The notes: generated by a model from the letters alone, not told the origin. Positions 38,633 through 48,391 are shown, counted from the first letter of the stretch. The stretch is 64,000 nt of DNA from JAWKIJ01 sp041394325 (GCA_041394325.1 JAWKIJ010000001.1:1302001-1366000), one strand, 5' to 3'. Program-made: numbers and translations.

Positions 38633-39949
38633 TGATCGATCTCGAGGTGTCTCCACTTCGGGATGAACGGAGTCTGGGTTTCGTAGAGCCCGCGATGGGT
38701 ACTTGCGACGTAGGAGATGACGCAACCGATCGCGGCCGGGACGATGACGCCCCGGCCGAAGACCTCCGCCGCCATGATCGTGCACGCCAGCGGCGAATTT
38801 GCCGCACCGGCGAAGACCGCCACGAAACCCACGCCGGCGACCACGGGCACGGGGAGGCCGAGCAAGTGCCCCATCGCCGCCCCGAGCGTCGACCCGATCA
38901 CGAAGAGGGGCGTCACCTCGCCGCCCGGGAAGGCCGTGCCGAGAGCGACGGTGGTGAACAGGAGCTTCAACGCGGGGATCGCGAGGGACGTGTCGTGGCC
39001 GCGGAAGGCTTCGCCGACCAGAGGCACCGACAGGCCCAGATATTGGCGACCGAACAGGAGGGCGAGACCGATGGTTGCGATGCCCCCGAGCACGGTGCGC
39101 AACGGCGGGAAGCGGATGTGGCGGGCGAGCCGCCGGAAACGATCGGTCAACTCGATGAACACCGTGCTGGCGAGCCCGAAGACGACGCCCGCGACCGCGA
39201 GGCGTAACGCGAACCACGGGGACACCGACGCCGAGAGCTGTGGCAGGACCTCGTGTGGCCGGCCCAGCGCGGACCACCTCGTCGCCGGTGACCGAGGCGG
39301 CGAGCGCGGGGACCAGCGCGTCGTAGCGGAGGCGGCCGACGACCTGCACCTCGAGGGCGAACACCGCGCCGGCGAGGGGTACGCCGAACACCGCCCCGAA
39401 GCCACCCGCGATCGCGGCGATCAACAGGATCCGCCGATCGCGAGGTCGCAGGCGAATCAGGCGTGCGAACCCGTCGGAGAGGCTTCCGGAGATCTGGATC
39501 GCACTTCCCTCGCGGCCGACCGACGCACCGAACAGATGGCTGGTCACCGTCCCGGCGAAGACCATCGGCGCCATACGACGCGGCACCCAGTCGGTGGGGT
39601 GGTGGATCTCCTCGATCAGCAACTCGTTGCCGTGAGCCGCCCGCCCCGCCAGGTAGTGGTAGGCGAGGCCGATCACGAGGCCCGCGACCGGGAGGAACCA
39701 CAACACCGCACCGTGTCGAACGCGGAAGTCGGTGACCCGGTCGAGTGTCTCGAGCAGGACGAACGACGCGATTCCCGCCATCGCCCCCGACACGATGCCG
39801 AGCGCGATCCAGCGCGAGATGTACAGAGCGGGAGCGAGCGAACCGGCGACGGTTGCCGGAGCGCCCGGCTCGTCGCGCGCCGACGGCGTCTCGTCGTCGG
39901 TGGGGTCGTCCGACGGGGTCGCGTTACCGGGATCGGACGGCTCGGCCAT
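38629..39949 (-). CDS. ClC-family chloride channel or transporter (frameshifted)
   Basis: About 440 residues with the ClC selectivity motifs: GREGSAIQ near 135-142, GVPLAGAVFALE near 190 and, late in the protein, the segment TAFPGGEVTPLFVIGSTLGA. The frame breaks after SVTGDEVVRA (about 39263-39270); the sequence then continues in the next frame as LGRPHEVLPQLSASV with further helices, which fits one missing base. The stop overlaps the ATP-grasp start (ATGA). A hydrophilic N-terminal tail of about 40 residues precedes the first helix. Confidence 0.85.
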
Positions 39950-39956
39950 TCGGACG

Positions 39957-39962
39957 ACCGTA
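39957..39962 (-). promoter_or_regulatory. Leaderless-type -10 (TACGGT) of the ClC gene
   Basis: On the minus strand TACGGT ends 7 nt before the ATG at 39949. Confidence 0.45.
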
Positions 39963-39984
39963 GCGGCGCGGCGACACGGCCCGT

Positions 39985-41112
39985 TCAGGCGAGGTCGGAG
40001 AGCAAACCCAGCAGTTCGTCGAGTCCGGTGGTTCGAGCACGCTCCGCACGATCCGGGCGAGGCGTGTCCGGTGCGTCGTCCGGTTGGTGGGTTCGATGGA
40101 CGACGGCCGCCGCCGCGTTCGCGAGGGCATCGAGATCGAAGGGTAGTCGGGTCGTTTCCGCATCGCGATCGACGAGGCCGAGTACGGGAACCCCCAGCCG
40201 CTCCCACAGGCCGTCGGAGCGGTCGGTGGTGTGGAGGCCGGTCTCGACGACCGCGGCGATGTCGGTGGTGGAGGCGTCCATGGAGGACACGATGGTGACG
40301 CCACCGGACTCGCCGTCGCGGACTCGGTCACGGTCCCGAAGCCCGAACCGGTCGAGGTCGTAGGTGGCGGTCCAACGCGAGACCCGGTCCCAGACGACCC
40401 ACTCGATGCGCGCGTCGGGCACGGCCGAACGCAGCGCGCCGGCGACGAGTGCGGTCATCGAGAAGTCCTCGAATGGATCGGACGGGCCGATGAGGAGGAA
40501 GGTCGGCCAGTGAGCGGTCCTGCTCGGCAACAGCAGGTCGACCGGAGGAAGGCACACGGCACGCCTGCCCTCGGCGACCATCAGATCGCGCGCCGAGCCC
40601 TCCTCGCAGAGCCATACGGTCCGGAGGTGCTCACGGGGCCCGGCGACGACCGCTCTCATCCGTACACCATCGCGGGCGCGGTCGCGCCAGGTCGCGAAGA
40701 CGTCCGGTGCGATGCCCACCGCCGCCGACGGCTCCATCAACACGCACGGAGCACCGCCGAGCCCCGCGTACCAACGGCGCAGTGCGAGGCGGCGGAGCGC
40801 GACCCGGCCCGGTCGGGGGAGTGCGAGGTTCGTGAGGGAAGCGACCGGTCCGAGTGGCGCCGAGGTGGCCGTCCGGACTCGGACCGCGGCGCCGGCGAAT
40901 CGGATCGGCTCGTCCAGGAGTTCCTCATGTGGGCGTAGTGACATGACGTCCACCTCGATTCCGGCGGCGCTGAGGCATGCGGCGACGCGGATCGCGGCCC
41001 AGAACCCGTCGAAGCCCGCGGTGCCGTCGGTGACGATCCCGACGCGACCGAGGTCACGGGCGGGTGCGCCGTCGGGGGGGGAGCCTCCCGCCGGGACGGT
41101 CGGGTCGCTCAC
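39985..41112 (-). CDS. Glycosyltransferase-like protein
   Basis: A 375-residue protein with an N-terminal Rossmann-type start (RVGIVTDGTAGFDGFWAAIRVAACL) and a second half starting FLLIGPSDPFEDFSMTALVAGAL that looks like the donor-binding half of a GT-B fold. No clear EX7E motif is visible, so activity is unsure. It follows the glycosyltransferase at 41109 with a GTGA overlap, and the two probably act on the same glycan or glycolipid. Confidence 0.55.
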   Translation of the reverse strand: MSDPTVPAGGSPPDGAPARDLGRVGIVTDGTAGFDGFWAAIRVAACLSAAGIEVDVMSLRPHEELLDEPIRFAGAAVRVRTATSAPLGPVASLTNLALPRPGRVALRRLALRRWYAGLGGAPCVLMEPSAAVGIAPDVFATWRDRARDGVRMRAVVAGPREHLRTVWLCEEGSARDLMVAEGRRAVCLPPVDLLLPSRTAHWPTFLLIGPSDPFEDFSMTALVAGALRSAVPDARIEWVVWDRVSRWTATYDLDRFGLRDRDRVRDGESGGVTIVSSMDASTTDIAAVVETGLHTTDRSDGLWERLGVPVLGLVDRDAETTRLPFDLDALANAAAAVVHRTHQPDDAPDTPRPDRAERARTTGLDELLGLLSDLA

Positions 41113-42326
41113 GGCCGTGCTCCCCAACCGCGGTGTCGAGGAGGACGCGGCGGCTCGGGCGGGGCGAGGAAGGAGTCGCGGCGTGTGCCCCGGGCCGCTT
41201 CCTCGATCGTCGCACGGGTGCTCGCCCAGAGCCGTGGTGCCGCCACGTCGACGGTGAGTTCGCGTCGCGCGAACTCCCGTCCCCGATCGCCGAGACGGCG
41301 TGAGCGGTCGCGATCGAGGGCGAGGTCGACGATCGCCCGGGCCATGGCGTCCACGTCGGGGAACCCGACGACGGTTCCGCATCCCGAGGCGTGCACGAGG
41401 TCCGCGGCGCCGCCGTTGTCGAACGTGACGATCGGCGTCGCGGCGGAGGCGGCCTCGACGCACACCAGGGGGAATGCGTCCTCGCGGGCCGGGAGGACGA
41501 ACAGGTCCGCCGCCGCGATCCACGCCATCGCGTCGGGTTGGTGGGGGACGAAGACCACGGAGCCCGCCAGCGGGGAGCGGCCGAGCGCGTCGTCGAGGCC
41601 GGGTGTGTCGCCTCCGCCGAGCCAGACGAAACGCCATCGCACGTCGGGTCGTCGCCGGATGACCCCGGCGGCGACCGCGACGAACAACTCGGGGGCCTTC
41701 CGCCAGTTGCGCACCCCTGAGGAGAGCACCACGACGTCGTCGTCGTCCCACCCGAGCGTCCGGCGATCGACCCGCTGGGGGATTCGCTCGGGGTCGACGA
41801 AACCCCACTGGCGTTCGACGCGCTCGGGTTCGACGTCGAATCGACCGAGGAACTCGTCGCGAACGCCGTCGGCGACGGCGACGTAGCGGTCGGCGACGGT
41901 GACGTAGCGGCGCGCCGTCGGTCCCAGGTGCAGGTCCTGTCCGACGCTCAGTTCGTGGAGGTGCCCGAGGATCGGTCCGGGCGGCAGCGCCGGTACGACC
42001 TTGAACGAACCGGCGCAGTGGACGTGGGTCAACGAGACGGGACCGTGTGCTCCCAGGAGCCGTCTCAGGCGGAGCCGGCGCGAATGCCACACCGCCGCGC
42101 GGATTCGTGCGTGGGGTTTGCGCCACGGAGCCTTGGTCCCGGCGACCAGGGTGGGTCCGAGCTCCGCGAAATCCGGCTCGATCGGTCCGCCCGTGTCGAG
42201 GAAGACGGTGGAGAAGCGGACGCCGGGTTCGTGTGTGGCCAACCACCGGAGGTACTGCAACGCGAACATCGGAGGCCCCGACCGCTCGGCCGCGTGCAGC
42301 ACCGTCAGCAGGTGGGTGGGGGGCAT
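41109..42326 (-). CDS. GT4-type glycosyltransferase
   Basis: A 405-residue GT-B glycosyltransferase, family GT4 by motif. The acceptor half starts HLLTVLHAAERSGPPMFALQYLRWL; the donor half has VLSSGVRNWRKAPELFVAVA and the EX7E-like segment LPAREDAFPLVCVEAASA, which binds the nucleotide sugar. Trp/Arg-rich loops suggest a membrane-associated acceptor. It is divergent from the GH3 gene and coupled to the protein at 39985. Confidence 0.85.
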   Translation of the reverse strand: MPPTHLLTVLHAAERSGPPMFALQYLRWLATHEPGVRFSTVFLDTGGPIEPDFAELGPTLVAGTKAPWRKPHARIRAAVWHSRRLRLRRLLGAHGPVSLTHVHCAGSFKVVPALPPGPILGHLHELSVGQDLHLGPTARRYVTVADRYVAVADGVRDEFLGRFDVEPERVERQWGFVDPERIPQRVDRRTLGWDDDDVVVLSSGVRNWRKAPELFVAVAAGVIRRRPDVRWRFVWLGGGDTPGLDDALGRSPLAGSVVFVPHQPDAMAWIAAADLFVLPAREDAFPLVCVEAASAATPIVTFDNGGAADLVHASGCGTVVGFPDVDAMARAIVDLALDRDRSRRLGDRGREFARRELTVDVAAPRLWASTRATIEEAARGTRRDSFLAPPEPPRPPRHRGWGARP

Positions 42327-42375
42327 CGTTCCATTCTCTCCGCGGTCGTCGGCGTACGCGCGCCGTGACGATCGG

Positions 42376-42381
42376 TAGGGT
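42376..42381 (+). promoter_or_regulatory. Leaderless-type -10 (TAGGGT) of the GH3 gene
   Basis: TAGGGT ends 6 nt before ATG 42388. Confidence 0.5.
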
Positions 42382-42387
42382 CGGCGG

Positions 42388-44916
42388 ATGGCCGAGACGA
42401 CGACTGATCCAGCGGCGCCGACGGGGCGGGGCGGAGAGCGTGACGGGTGGCGCCGACAAGCCGAACGGATCGTCGATTCGCTCGACCGTCGGGCGAGGGT
42501 CCGGTTGTTGTCGGGCTCGGACTTCTGGCACCTCGAGTCCCTGCCCGACCACGGGATCACTTCCATCATGGTCACCGACGGGCCGCACGGTCTTCGCCGA
42601 CAGCCCGACAGCGGCGACCATCTGGGACTCGCGGGTTCGCTGCCCGCCACCTGCTATCCCACCGCTGCCACGCTCGGCTCCACCTGGGACCGTGAGGTCC
42701 TCGAACGCGTGGGCCGTGCAATCGGCGTCGAGGCCGTCCAGCAGGGGGTGGCGGTGGTCCTCGGTCCGGGGCTCAACATCAAGCGGCACCCCGCCGGCGG
42801 GCGTTGCTTCGAGTACCTGTCGGAGGATCCCCACCTGAGCGGCCACTTGGCCGCCGCGATGGTGCGCGGCGTGCAGTCGACGGGTACGGGCGCGTGCCTC
42901 AAGCACTTTGCGGCGAACAACCAGGAGTCGTTCCGACTGGTGGTCGACACGCTCGTGGACGAGCGGACGCTTCGCGAGCTGTACCTCACCGGCTTCGAGA
43001 TCGCGGTCACGGAGTCGGCGCCGGAGACCGTGATGTGCTCGTACAACCTGGTCAACGGCGTCTACGCCTCCGAGCACCACGAGTTGCTGACGACCATCCT
43101 TCGCGAGGAGTGGGGCTTCGACGGTCTGGTGATGTCGGACTGGGGTGCGGTGAACGACCGATCGGCGGGGATCGCGGCGGGCCTCGACCTGGAGATGCCC
43201 GGTAGCAGAGGTGCGTGTGACCCCGAAGTGATCGAGGCGCTCGAGTCGGGGCGGCTCGACGACGAGGCCGTCCGGGTCTGTGCCCGGCGCGTCGTCGAGT
43301 TGTCCCTTGCCCACCAACACCGCGGCCCGTCGGTGGAGTTCGATCCGGACGCCCATCACCAGGTGGCTCGGCAGGCGGCGGTGGCGGGCAGCGTCCTGCT
43401 GCGCAACACCGGCGTGCTTCCGCTGCGCGACGATCGCCGGATCGCGGTGATCGGTTCGTTCGCGACGATGCCGCGCTACCAGGGTGCGGGGAGTTCCCAG
43501 GTGCGCCCGACACGTCTGGACACCGCGTGGGATGCGATCCGGGTGCGGTGTGCGGCAGGGGTGGCAGACGGTCGGGTCCGCTTCGCCGACGGATACGCCG
43601 CCGACACCGGGGAGACCGATGCCGAACGCCTCGAGGAGGCCCTCGAGGCAGCGGCTTCGGCGGACGTCACGGTCCTGTTCGCCGGGCTCCCGGCCCGAGC
43701 CGAGTCCGAGGGTTTCGACCGCACGACCCTCGACCTCCCGGTGGGTCAACGCCGGCTGCTCGAGGCGTTGGCGGCGACGGAGACACCACTGGTGGTGGTG
43801 CTCAACAACGGTGGGGTCGTGCACCTCGACTGGGCCGAGCGGGTGGACGGTCTGCTCGAGTGCTGGCTGGGCGGCCAGGCGGGCGGATCCGCGGTCGTCG
43901 ACGTGTTGTTCGGCGACGCCGAGCCGGGGGGGCGCCTCGCCGAGAGCGTGCCGTGTCACGTCACCCAGTTGCCGGCCGACCGCAACTTTCCGGGGCTGCC
44001 GAGGCAGGTCCAATACCGTGAAGGGTTCCACGTCGGATACCGCTTCCACGACACCGCCGGTGTGCCGGCACGGTTCCCCTTCGGATTCGGGCTCGGGTAC
44101 ACCACCTTCGACTGGTCCGAGGCTGCCCTCGACGTGGCGGGTGGCGACACCGAGGTGACGGTCCGCGTGAAGGTACTCAACACCGGGGAGCGCCGCGGGA
44201 GCGACGTCGTCCAGGTGTACGTCCGCGACGTGGTGTCGACCGTGGCCCGGCCCGACAAGGAGCTGAAGGGCTTCGCGAAGGTCCATCTCGATCCCGGCGA
44301 ATCGACCACGGCGACGATCCGGCTCGACCGGCGGGCCTTCGCCCACTGGGATCCCGCCGCGCACGAGTGGGTGGTGGAGCCCGGCGACTTCGAGATCGTG
44401 GTCGCCCGCAACAGCGCAGACCCCGTCGCGACGCTCTCGCATCGGGTGGCTCCGGCCGACCCCGTCGCACGGACCGATCGTGCCGCCGCTCCCCGACGGA
44501 GCACCGGGACCGTGGCGGGCACCGCCGAGTTAGAAGCGATGATGGGCGGGCCGATCCCCGAGCCGATCGGGGCACGGCCCTTCCATCGGAACTCGACCCT
44601 CGCCGACATCGAGTCCACCCAGGCCGGACGGCTGCTCGCGGCCGCGGTCATGCGTGAGGGGGTCCGCCGCGCGGCCAAGGAGTTCCCCGATCCGGACGAG
44701 GCGACGTTGCACATGGTGCGTGCGGCGCTGCGGGAGGGGCCGTTGCGGGGTCTGGTGCTGATGGGTGGGGGAGTGATGTCGTTCGCAACCCTCGACTCGT
44801 TGATCGCGACGTTCAACGGTGGGATCGCCGGCGAGGCATCCAAGGCCGTCAGGCGTCTTGGTCGACGTGTCGCGGGTCTCCGGCGGGATCGTTCACCCCG
44901 GGAGGGCGCCCGGTGA
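42388..44916 (+). CDS. Glycoside hydrolase family 3 beta-glycosidase
   Basis: An 842-residue GH3 enzyme, probably a cytoplasmic beta-glucosidase since no signal peptide is seen. The TIM barrel carries MVTDGPHGLR and the nucleophile Asp251 in VMSDWGA; the alpha/beta sandwich has the likely acid/base Glu in ESEGFDR near 440; an Fn3-like domain (GSDVVQVYV, about 600-680) follows. The last 120 residues form an extra tail with ADIESTQAGRLLAAAVM, present in some GH3 enzymes. Its stop overlaps the next GTG (GTGA). Confidence 0.92.
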   Translation: MAETTTDPAAPTGRGGERDGWRRQAERIVDSLDRRARVRLLSGSDFWHLESLPDHGITSIMVTDGPHGLRRQPDSGDHLGLAGSLPATCYPTAATLGSTWDREVLERVGRAIGVEAVQQGVAVVLGPGLNIKRHPAGGRCFEYLSEDPHLSGHLAAAMVRGVQSTGTGACLKHFAANNQESFRLVVDTLVDERTLRELYLTGFEIAVTESAPETVMCSYNLVNGVYASEHHELLTTILREEWGFDGLVMSDWGAVNDRSAGIAAGLDLEMPGSRGACDPEVIEALESGRLDDEAVRVCARRVVELSLAHQHRGPSVEFDPDAHHQVARQAAVAGSVLLRNTGVLPLRDDRRIAVIGSFATMPRYQGAGSSQVRPTRLDTAWDAIRVRCAAGVADGRVRFADGYAADTGETDAERLEEALEAAASADVTVLFAGLPARAESEGFDRTTLDLPVGQRRLLEALAATETPLVVVLNNGGVVHLDWAERVDGLLECWLGGQAGGSAVVDVLFGDAEPGGRLAESVPCHVTQLPADRNFPGLPRQVQYREGFHVGYRFHDTAGVPARFPFGFGLGYTTFDWSEAALDVAGGDTEVTVRVKVLNTGERRGSDVVQVYVRDVVSTVARPDKELKGFAKVHLDPGESTTATIRLDRRAFAHWDPAAHEWVVEPGDFEIVVARNSADPVATLSHRVAPADPVARTDRAAAPRRSTGTVAGTAELEAMMGGPIPEPIGARPFHRNSTLADIESTQAGRLLAAAVMREGVRRAAKEFPDPDEATLHMVRAALREGPLRGLVLMGGGVMSFATLDSLIATFNGGIAGEASKAVRRLGRRVAGLRRDRSPREGAR

Positions 44917-45866
44917 CGGCCGGGAGCTCTCCGCCGCCTCGGTCCGTGGGAGCCGAGGCCGGACGACTCCGGTTCGTGCTCGCTCTGCCGATGATCCCCG
45001 CGGAGCGCCTCGTTCCCCTCGCGCGGCCGAGGAGTCGGGTTGGGGACGCGGTGGCGCTTCCCGACTCGGTCTTCTACCCCGAGCAGGTGTCGGGGGCCTA
45101 CCCGTTCACCGCGGACGGACAACGGTTCTGGGCTCCCGGCGCGCCATGGATCGAGCCGTTCGTCGGGATGGCGGCAATCGCCGCGTCGACCGAGCGGGTC
45201 TCCCTGCTCACCAACGTCCTGAAGGCGACCCTACGGGAACCCCTGCTCGTCGCGAAGTCGCTCGGCTCGCTCGCGGCGATGTTCCCTGGTCGGATCGAAC
45301 TCGGAGTGGGCTTGTCGTGGATGCCCGAGGAGTACCGGTTCCTCCGCCAGGACAAGTCGACGCGCGGCGCGCGTCTCGACGAACTGATCGACATAGTCCG
45401 CTCGCTGCTCGCAGGAGGATTCGTCGAGTTCCACGGTGCGCACTACGACTTCGACCGGTTGCGGATGGATCCGGTGCCGCCTCCGCAAGCCCAGGTGCCG
45501 ATCCACGTCGGTGGTCACAGCGGTGCCGCGATGCGACGGGCGGCGCGGCGGGGCGACGGGTGGATCGGCGCCCAGACGACCCTGGCGGATCTGGACGGCC
45601 TCTCCCGACGGCTGGCACTCGCGCGCGCGGAGGTCGCCGAAGCGGATGGTTGCCGTCTCGAACCGGACGATCCGTCGTTCTCGGTGATGGTGACGCCGTT
45701 GGTCGCCCCCACGCCCGCGGCGATGACGTCGGTCGCCGAACGTGGCGTCACCCATGTGATCACCGCGCCGTGGTACTTCTCGGGTGGCGATCCGCTCGAC
45801 GAGTTGGTTCAGGTCGACTCGGTCGGCTGGTTTGCCGAGCGGGTCATCGATCCCCTACGAAAGTGA
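44913..45866 (+). CDS. LLM-class F420-dependent oxidoreductase
   Basis: A 317-residue luciferase-like monooxygenase fold protein of the F420-dependent type. Motifs are TNVLKATLREPLLVAKSL, the loop PGRIELGVGLSWMPEEY, and the HVGGHSGAAMRRAARRGDGW segment that binds F420. It would oxidise or reduce a small molecule with F420 or FMN. GTG 44913 overlaps the GH3 stop. It leads a short unit with the isomerase-like gene. Confidence 0.88.
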   Translation: MTAGSSPPPRSVGAEAGRLRFVLALPMIPAERLVPLARPRSRVGDAVALPDSVFYPEQVSGAYPFTADGQRFWAPGAPWIEPFVGMAAIAASTERVSLLTNVLKATLREPLLVAKSLGSLAAMFPGRIELGVGLSWMPEEYRFLRQDKSTRGARLDELIDIVRSLLAGGFVEFHGAHYDFDRLRMDPVPPPQAQVPIHVGGHSGAAMRRAARRGDGWIGAQTTLADLDGLSRRLALARAEVAEADGCRLEPDDPSFSVMVTPLVAPTPAAMTSVAERGVTHVITAPWYFSGGDPLDELVQVDSVGWFAERVIDPLRK

Positions 45867-45873
45867 GCAGCCG

Positions 45874-46299
45874 ATGCGGGCCTCCGAGATGACACCCGAA
45901 CCGGTTGCACGCGCCGTCTCGATCCGGTCGGTCGAGGCGGTCGAGGCCGGTGATCGCGAGGCATGGCTTGCGCTGTTCGGCGACGACGCGGTCGTGGAGG
46001 ACCCCATCGGCCCGTCGCCCTTCGACCCCACCGGTGAGGGCCATCGGGGCATCGGCGCGATCAGACGCTTCTACGACACGGTGATCGCTCCCAACTCGGT
46101 GCGCTTCGACATCCACTCCTCCCACGCCGGAGGTGACGAGGTGGCCAACGTGTGCACCATCACCACCACCATGGCCGACGGCTCCAAGGCGATCGTCGAC
46201 GCGGTGTCCACCTACCGGGTCGACGCAGCCGGCCGCTTGGTGGCTCTGCGTGCCTACTGGGAGATGGGTGCCATGCGGTTCGAGCCGTCGGACGGCTGA
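45874..46299 (+). CDS. SnoaL/NTF2-like protein
   Basis: A 141-residue cone-fold protein of the NTF2/SnoaL superfamily. The segment AWLALFGDDAVVEDPIG opens it, with GHRGIGAIRRFYDTVI and a closing YRVDAAGRLVALRAYW. It resembles steroid delta-isomerase-like proteins. It lies 7 nt after the LLM oxidoreductase, so the two probably share one pathway, possibly with steroid or polyketide substrates; that is inference. Confidence 0.8.
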   Translation: MRASEMTPEPVARAVSIRSVEAVEAGDREAWLALFGDDAVVEDPIGPSPFDPTGEGHRGIGAIRRFYDTVIAPNSVRFDIHSSHAGGDEVANVCTITTTMADGSKAIVDAVSTYRVDAAGRLVALRAYWEMGAMRFEPSDG

Positions 46300-46327
46300 T
46301 CGATCCACGGACGGTACCCGCTTCGGT

Positions 46328-46876
46328 TCAGCCGTGCGGGGTGAGGATCGCGGACGCCTCGATCTCGAGGGTGACCTTCTCGCCGACGAGGAGGCCCCCG
46401 GCGTCGAGCGGTACGTCGAAGGCGATTCCGAAGTCTCGGCGGTTGACCGTGGTCGACGCCTCGATGCCGATGCGGTCGTTGCCGAACGGGTCGCGGGCGC
46501 TGCCGTCGACCGAGCCGGCAAAGGTGACCGGTTTGGTGACGCCGCGGACGGTGAGATCTCCGCTGATGCGGATGTCGTCGTCGTCCTGCTCGACGGCGGT
46601 GCTCGTGAACGTGATGGTCGGGTGGTTCTCCATGTCGAAGAACTCGTTGGTACGAAGGTGGGCGTCGCGATCCGCGTTGCGGGTGTCGATACTGTCCGCG
46701 GCGATCTCGACGTGCAGGCTGGTGGCCGACGGGTTGCTCGAGTCGTACGTGCCCGAACCGGCGAACTCGGTGAAGTCGCCACGGACCTTGGTGACCATGG
46801 CGTGACGGGCCACGAACCCGATGCGGGTGTGGGCGGGATCGAGGGTGTAGGTGCCGGAGGGGATGATCGTGCTCAT
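46328..46876 (-). CDS. yceI: YceI-family lipid-binding protein
   Basis: A 182-residue YceI-like lipocalin-fold protein. Family motifs YTLDPAHTRIGFVARHAMVTKVRGDF, EFFDMENHPTITF, LTVRGVTKPV and DFGI are all present. Unlike E. coli YceI it has no signal peptide, so it probably acts in the cytoplasm, binding a polyisoprenoid or fatty acid. ATG 46876 has AAGGA 6 nt upstream. The promoter at 46916-46943 overlaps one MarR-type dyad and is followed closely by a second, so the divergent regulator probably represses it. Confidence 0.92.
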   Translation of the reverse strand: MSTIIPSGTYTLDPAHTRIGFVARHAMVTKVRGDFTEFAGSGTYDSSNPSATSLHVEIAADSIDTRNADRDAHLRTNEFFDMENHPTITFTSTAVEQDDDDIRISGDLTVRGVTKPVTFAGSVDGSARDPFGNDRIGIEASTTVNRRDFGIAFDVPLDAGGLLVGEKVTLEIEASAILTPHG

Positions 46877-46900
46877 GGTCGGTCCTTCTGTGAGAGGTTT

Positions 46901-46945
46901 GGTTGATGTGTCACCAGTATAGGACACAAAGTTGAGATGTCAACC
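46901..46945 (-). promoter_or_regulatory. yceI promoter with two MarR-type operators
   Basis: On the minus strand TTGACA (46943-46938), a 16-nt spacer and TATACT (46921-46916) make a near-consensus sigma-70 promoter. One dyad, GTTGA-GATG-TCAAC (46931-46944), overlaps the -35; a matching one, TTGA-TGTG-TCAC (46903-46914), covers the start point. Their centres are 29 bp apart, close to three helix turns, so two MarR dimers could sit on one face. Confidence 0.75.
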
Positions 46946-46963
46946 AGTCGTCCCGCCGTCCGG

Positions 46964-46969
46964 TACCAT
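46964..46969 (+). promoter_or_regulatory. Leaderless-type -10 (TACCAT) of the marR gene
   Basis: TACCAT ends 8 nt before ATG 46978. Confidence 0.45.
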
Positions 46970-46977
46970 CGAGCACC

Positions 46978-47523
46978 ATGACAGCCAGTGGGTCGATGCG
47001 AGCGACTTCGGCCGGGAGCGCCCCGTCGAGCCCGCCCGAGCCCCGTTGGCTCGACGAGCGTGAGGCGCGGGCGTGGCGGAACCTCCAGATGATGAACGGG
47101 CTCATCGAAACGGCACTCGCTCGTCGTCTCGGCTTGCGCCACGGGCTCTCCTACCCCGACTACCGGGTTCTGGTCCCCCTTTCGATGGTCGAGGACGGGC
47201 GGATGCGGGTGTTCGAACTGTGCGAGGTCACGGGGTGGGAGAAGAGTCGGATGTCCCACCACCTCCACCGGATGGGGTTGCGGGGCCTCGTCGAGACGGT
47301 GCGTTGTGACACCGATCGCCGGGGTGCATGGATCGGCATCACCGCCGATGGCCGCCGCGCCATCGAGGCGGCCGCACCCTCGCACGTCGCGGACGTGCGC
47401 GAACTGTTCGTCGACCTGCTCACGGGCGAGCAACTCGACGCGATCGCGGATGCGGCCGAGGTCGTGCTGCTGAACCTCGGCGCGTCGCCGCTGCCCGGCC
47501 CAAGGGCCGGGGATCGTCGATGA
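46978..47523 (+). CDS. MarR-family transcriptional regulator
   Basis: A 181-residue winged-helix MarR protein. The DNA-recognition part runs from RVFELCEVTGWEKSRMSHH to the wing (RCDTDRRGAWIGITADGR), flanked by dimer helices. It is divergent from yceI with paired operator-like dyads between them, so it very likely represses yceI and perhaps itself. The ligand is unknown. Its stop overlaps the ATG of the enoyl-CoA hydratase gene (ATGA). Confidence 0.88.
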   Translation: MTASGSMRATSAGSAPSSPPEPRWLDEREARAWRNLQMMNGLIETALARRLGLRHGLSYPDYRVLVPLSMVEDGRMRVFELCEVTGWEKSRMSHHLHRMGLRGLVETVRCDTDRRGAWIGITADGRRAIEAAAPSHVADVRELFVDLLTGEQLDAIADAAEVVLLNLGASPLPGPRAGDRR

Positions 47524-48316
47524 CCACCGGCACCCACCGGCGCCCCGAGGCGGGTGGTGCCGTGAGGGTGGACGACGTCGAGCGTGTCCGGGTGGTCACG
47601 ATGTGCCGCCCGGATCGGCGCAACGCCGTCGACGGCCCCATGGCCGCCGAGTTGCACGAGGCGTTCGTCGACTTCGACGCGGACGACCACCTCGACGTGG
47701 CGGTCCTCACGGGGAGGGTCGTCGTTCTGTGCCGGGGCCGACCTCGGGGCGATCGGCTCGGGCCGGGCCAACCGGGTCGATGACGACATGTCCAAACCGG
47801 GGCCGATGGGCTGTACCCGCCTCACCCTCGACAAGCCGGTGGTCGCGGCGGTGGAGGGCTTCGCCGTCGCCGGTGGCCTCGAGCTCGCGTTGTGGTGTGA
47901 TCTGCGCGTCGCCGCGAGCGACGCCACCTTTGGCGTGTTCTGCCGTCGCTGGGGTGTGCCACTGGTGGACGGCGGGACGGTTCGCCTGCCGCGGGTGGTC
48001 GGGCACGGTCGCGCAATGGACATGATCCTCACCGGACGCGGTCGGTGCAGTCGAGGCCGAACGCTGGGGGCTGGTGAACCGGGTGTGCGATCCCGGTTCG
48101 GCGCGCGCCGTGGCCGTCGAACTCGCGCTCGGGCTCTGCGCCCATCCGACATTGACGATGCGGACCGACCGACGATCGGCGATCGAGCAGTGGTCGTTGT
48201 CCCACGATGACGCTCTGGCAAACGAGACGGCACTCGGGCTCGTCCCGCTGCGTGCGGGCGAGGCCCTACGGGGAGCATCACGCTTCGTCGACGGAGCCGG
48301 CCGCCACGGCGCGTAG
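47520..48316 (+). CDS. Enoyl-CoA hydratase/isomerase family protein (two frame changes)
   Basis: About 265 residues over three frames. Part one ends DVAVLTG; a change at the G4AG3 run (47711-47718) leads to SSFCAGADLGAIG, the CoA-binding oxyanion loop, and AVEGFAVAGGLELALWCDLRVAA. A second change at about 48036-48043 leads to GAVEAERWGLVNRVCDP and the end. Each segment matches the crotonase fold in order. The FCAGADL and GGLELAL oxyanion segments are intact; the Glu pair of true hydratases is not obvious. ATG 47520 overlaps the marR stop. Confidence 0.8.
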
Positions 48317-48379
48317 CCGTCGCAGAGCGTGGTCGTCGCGGCATCGGTGCGGTCGGGACGGCACGGGGTTCGGGACGCG

Positions 48380-48385
48380 TAGCGT
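48380..48385 (+). promoter_or_regulatory. Leaderless-type -10 (TAGCGT) of the 48392 gene
   Basis: TAGCGT ends 6 nt before ATG 48392. Confidence 0.45.
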
Positions 48386-48391
48386 GGGATC

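Noticed and set aside
41113..44442. Very long open frame on the minus strand across the GH3 gene
   Set aside because: High GC content leaves antisense frames open. The plus-strand GH3 motifs are complete and the antisense translation is Arg/Gly/Pro-rich with no domain.
47520..48316. Crotonase gene as a true pseudogene
   Set aside because: All conserved segments are present in order and only two small frame changes separate them, the same pattern as in essential genes here.
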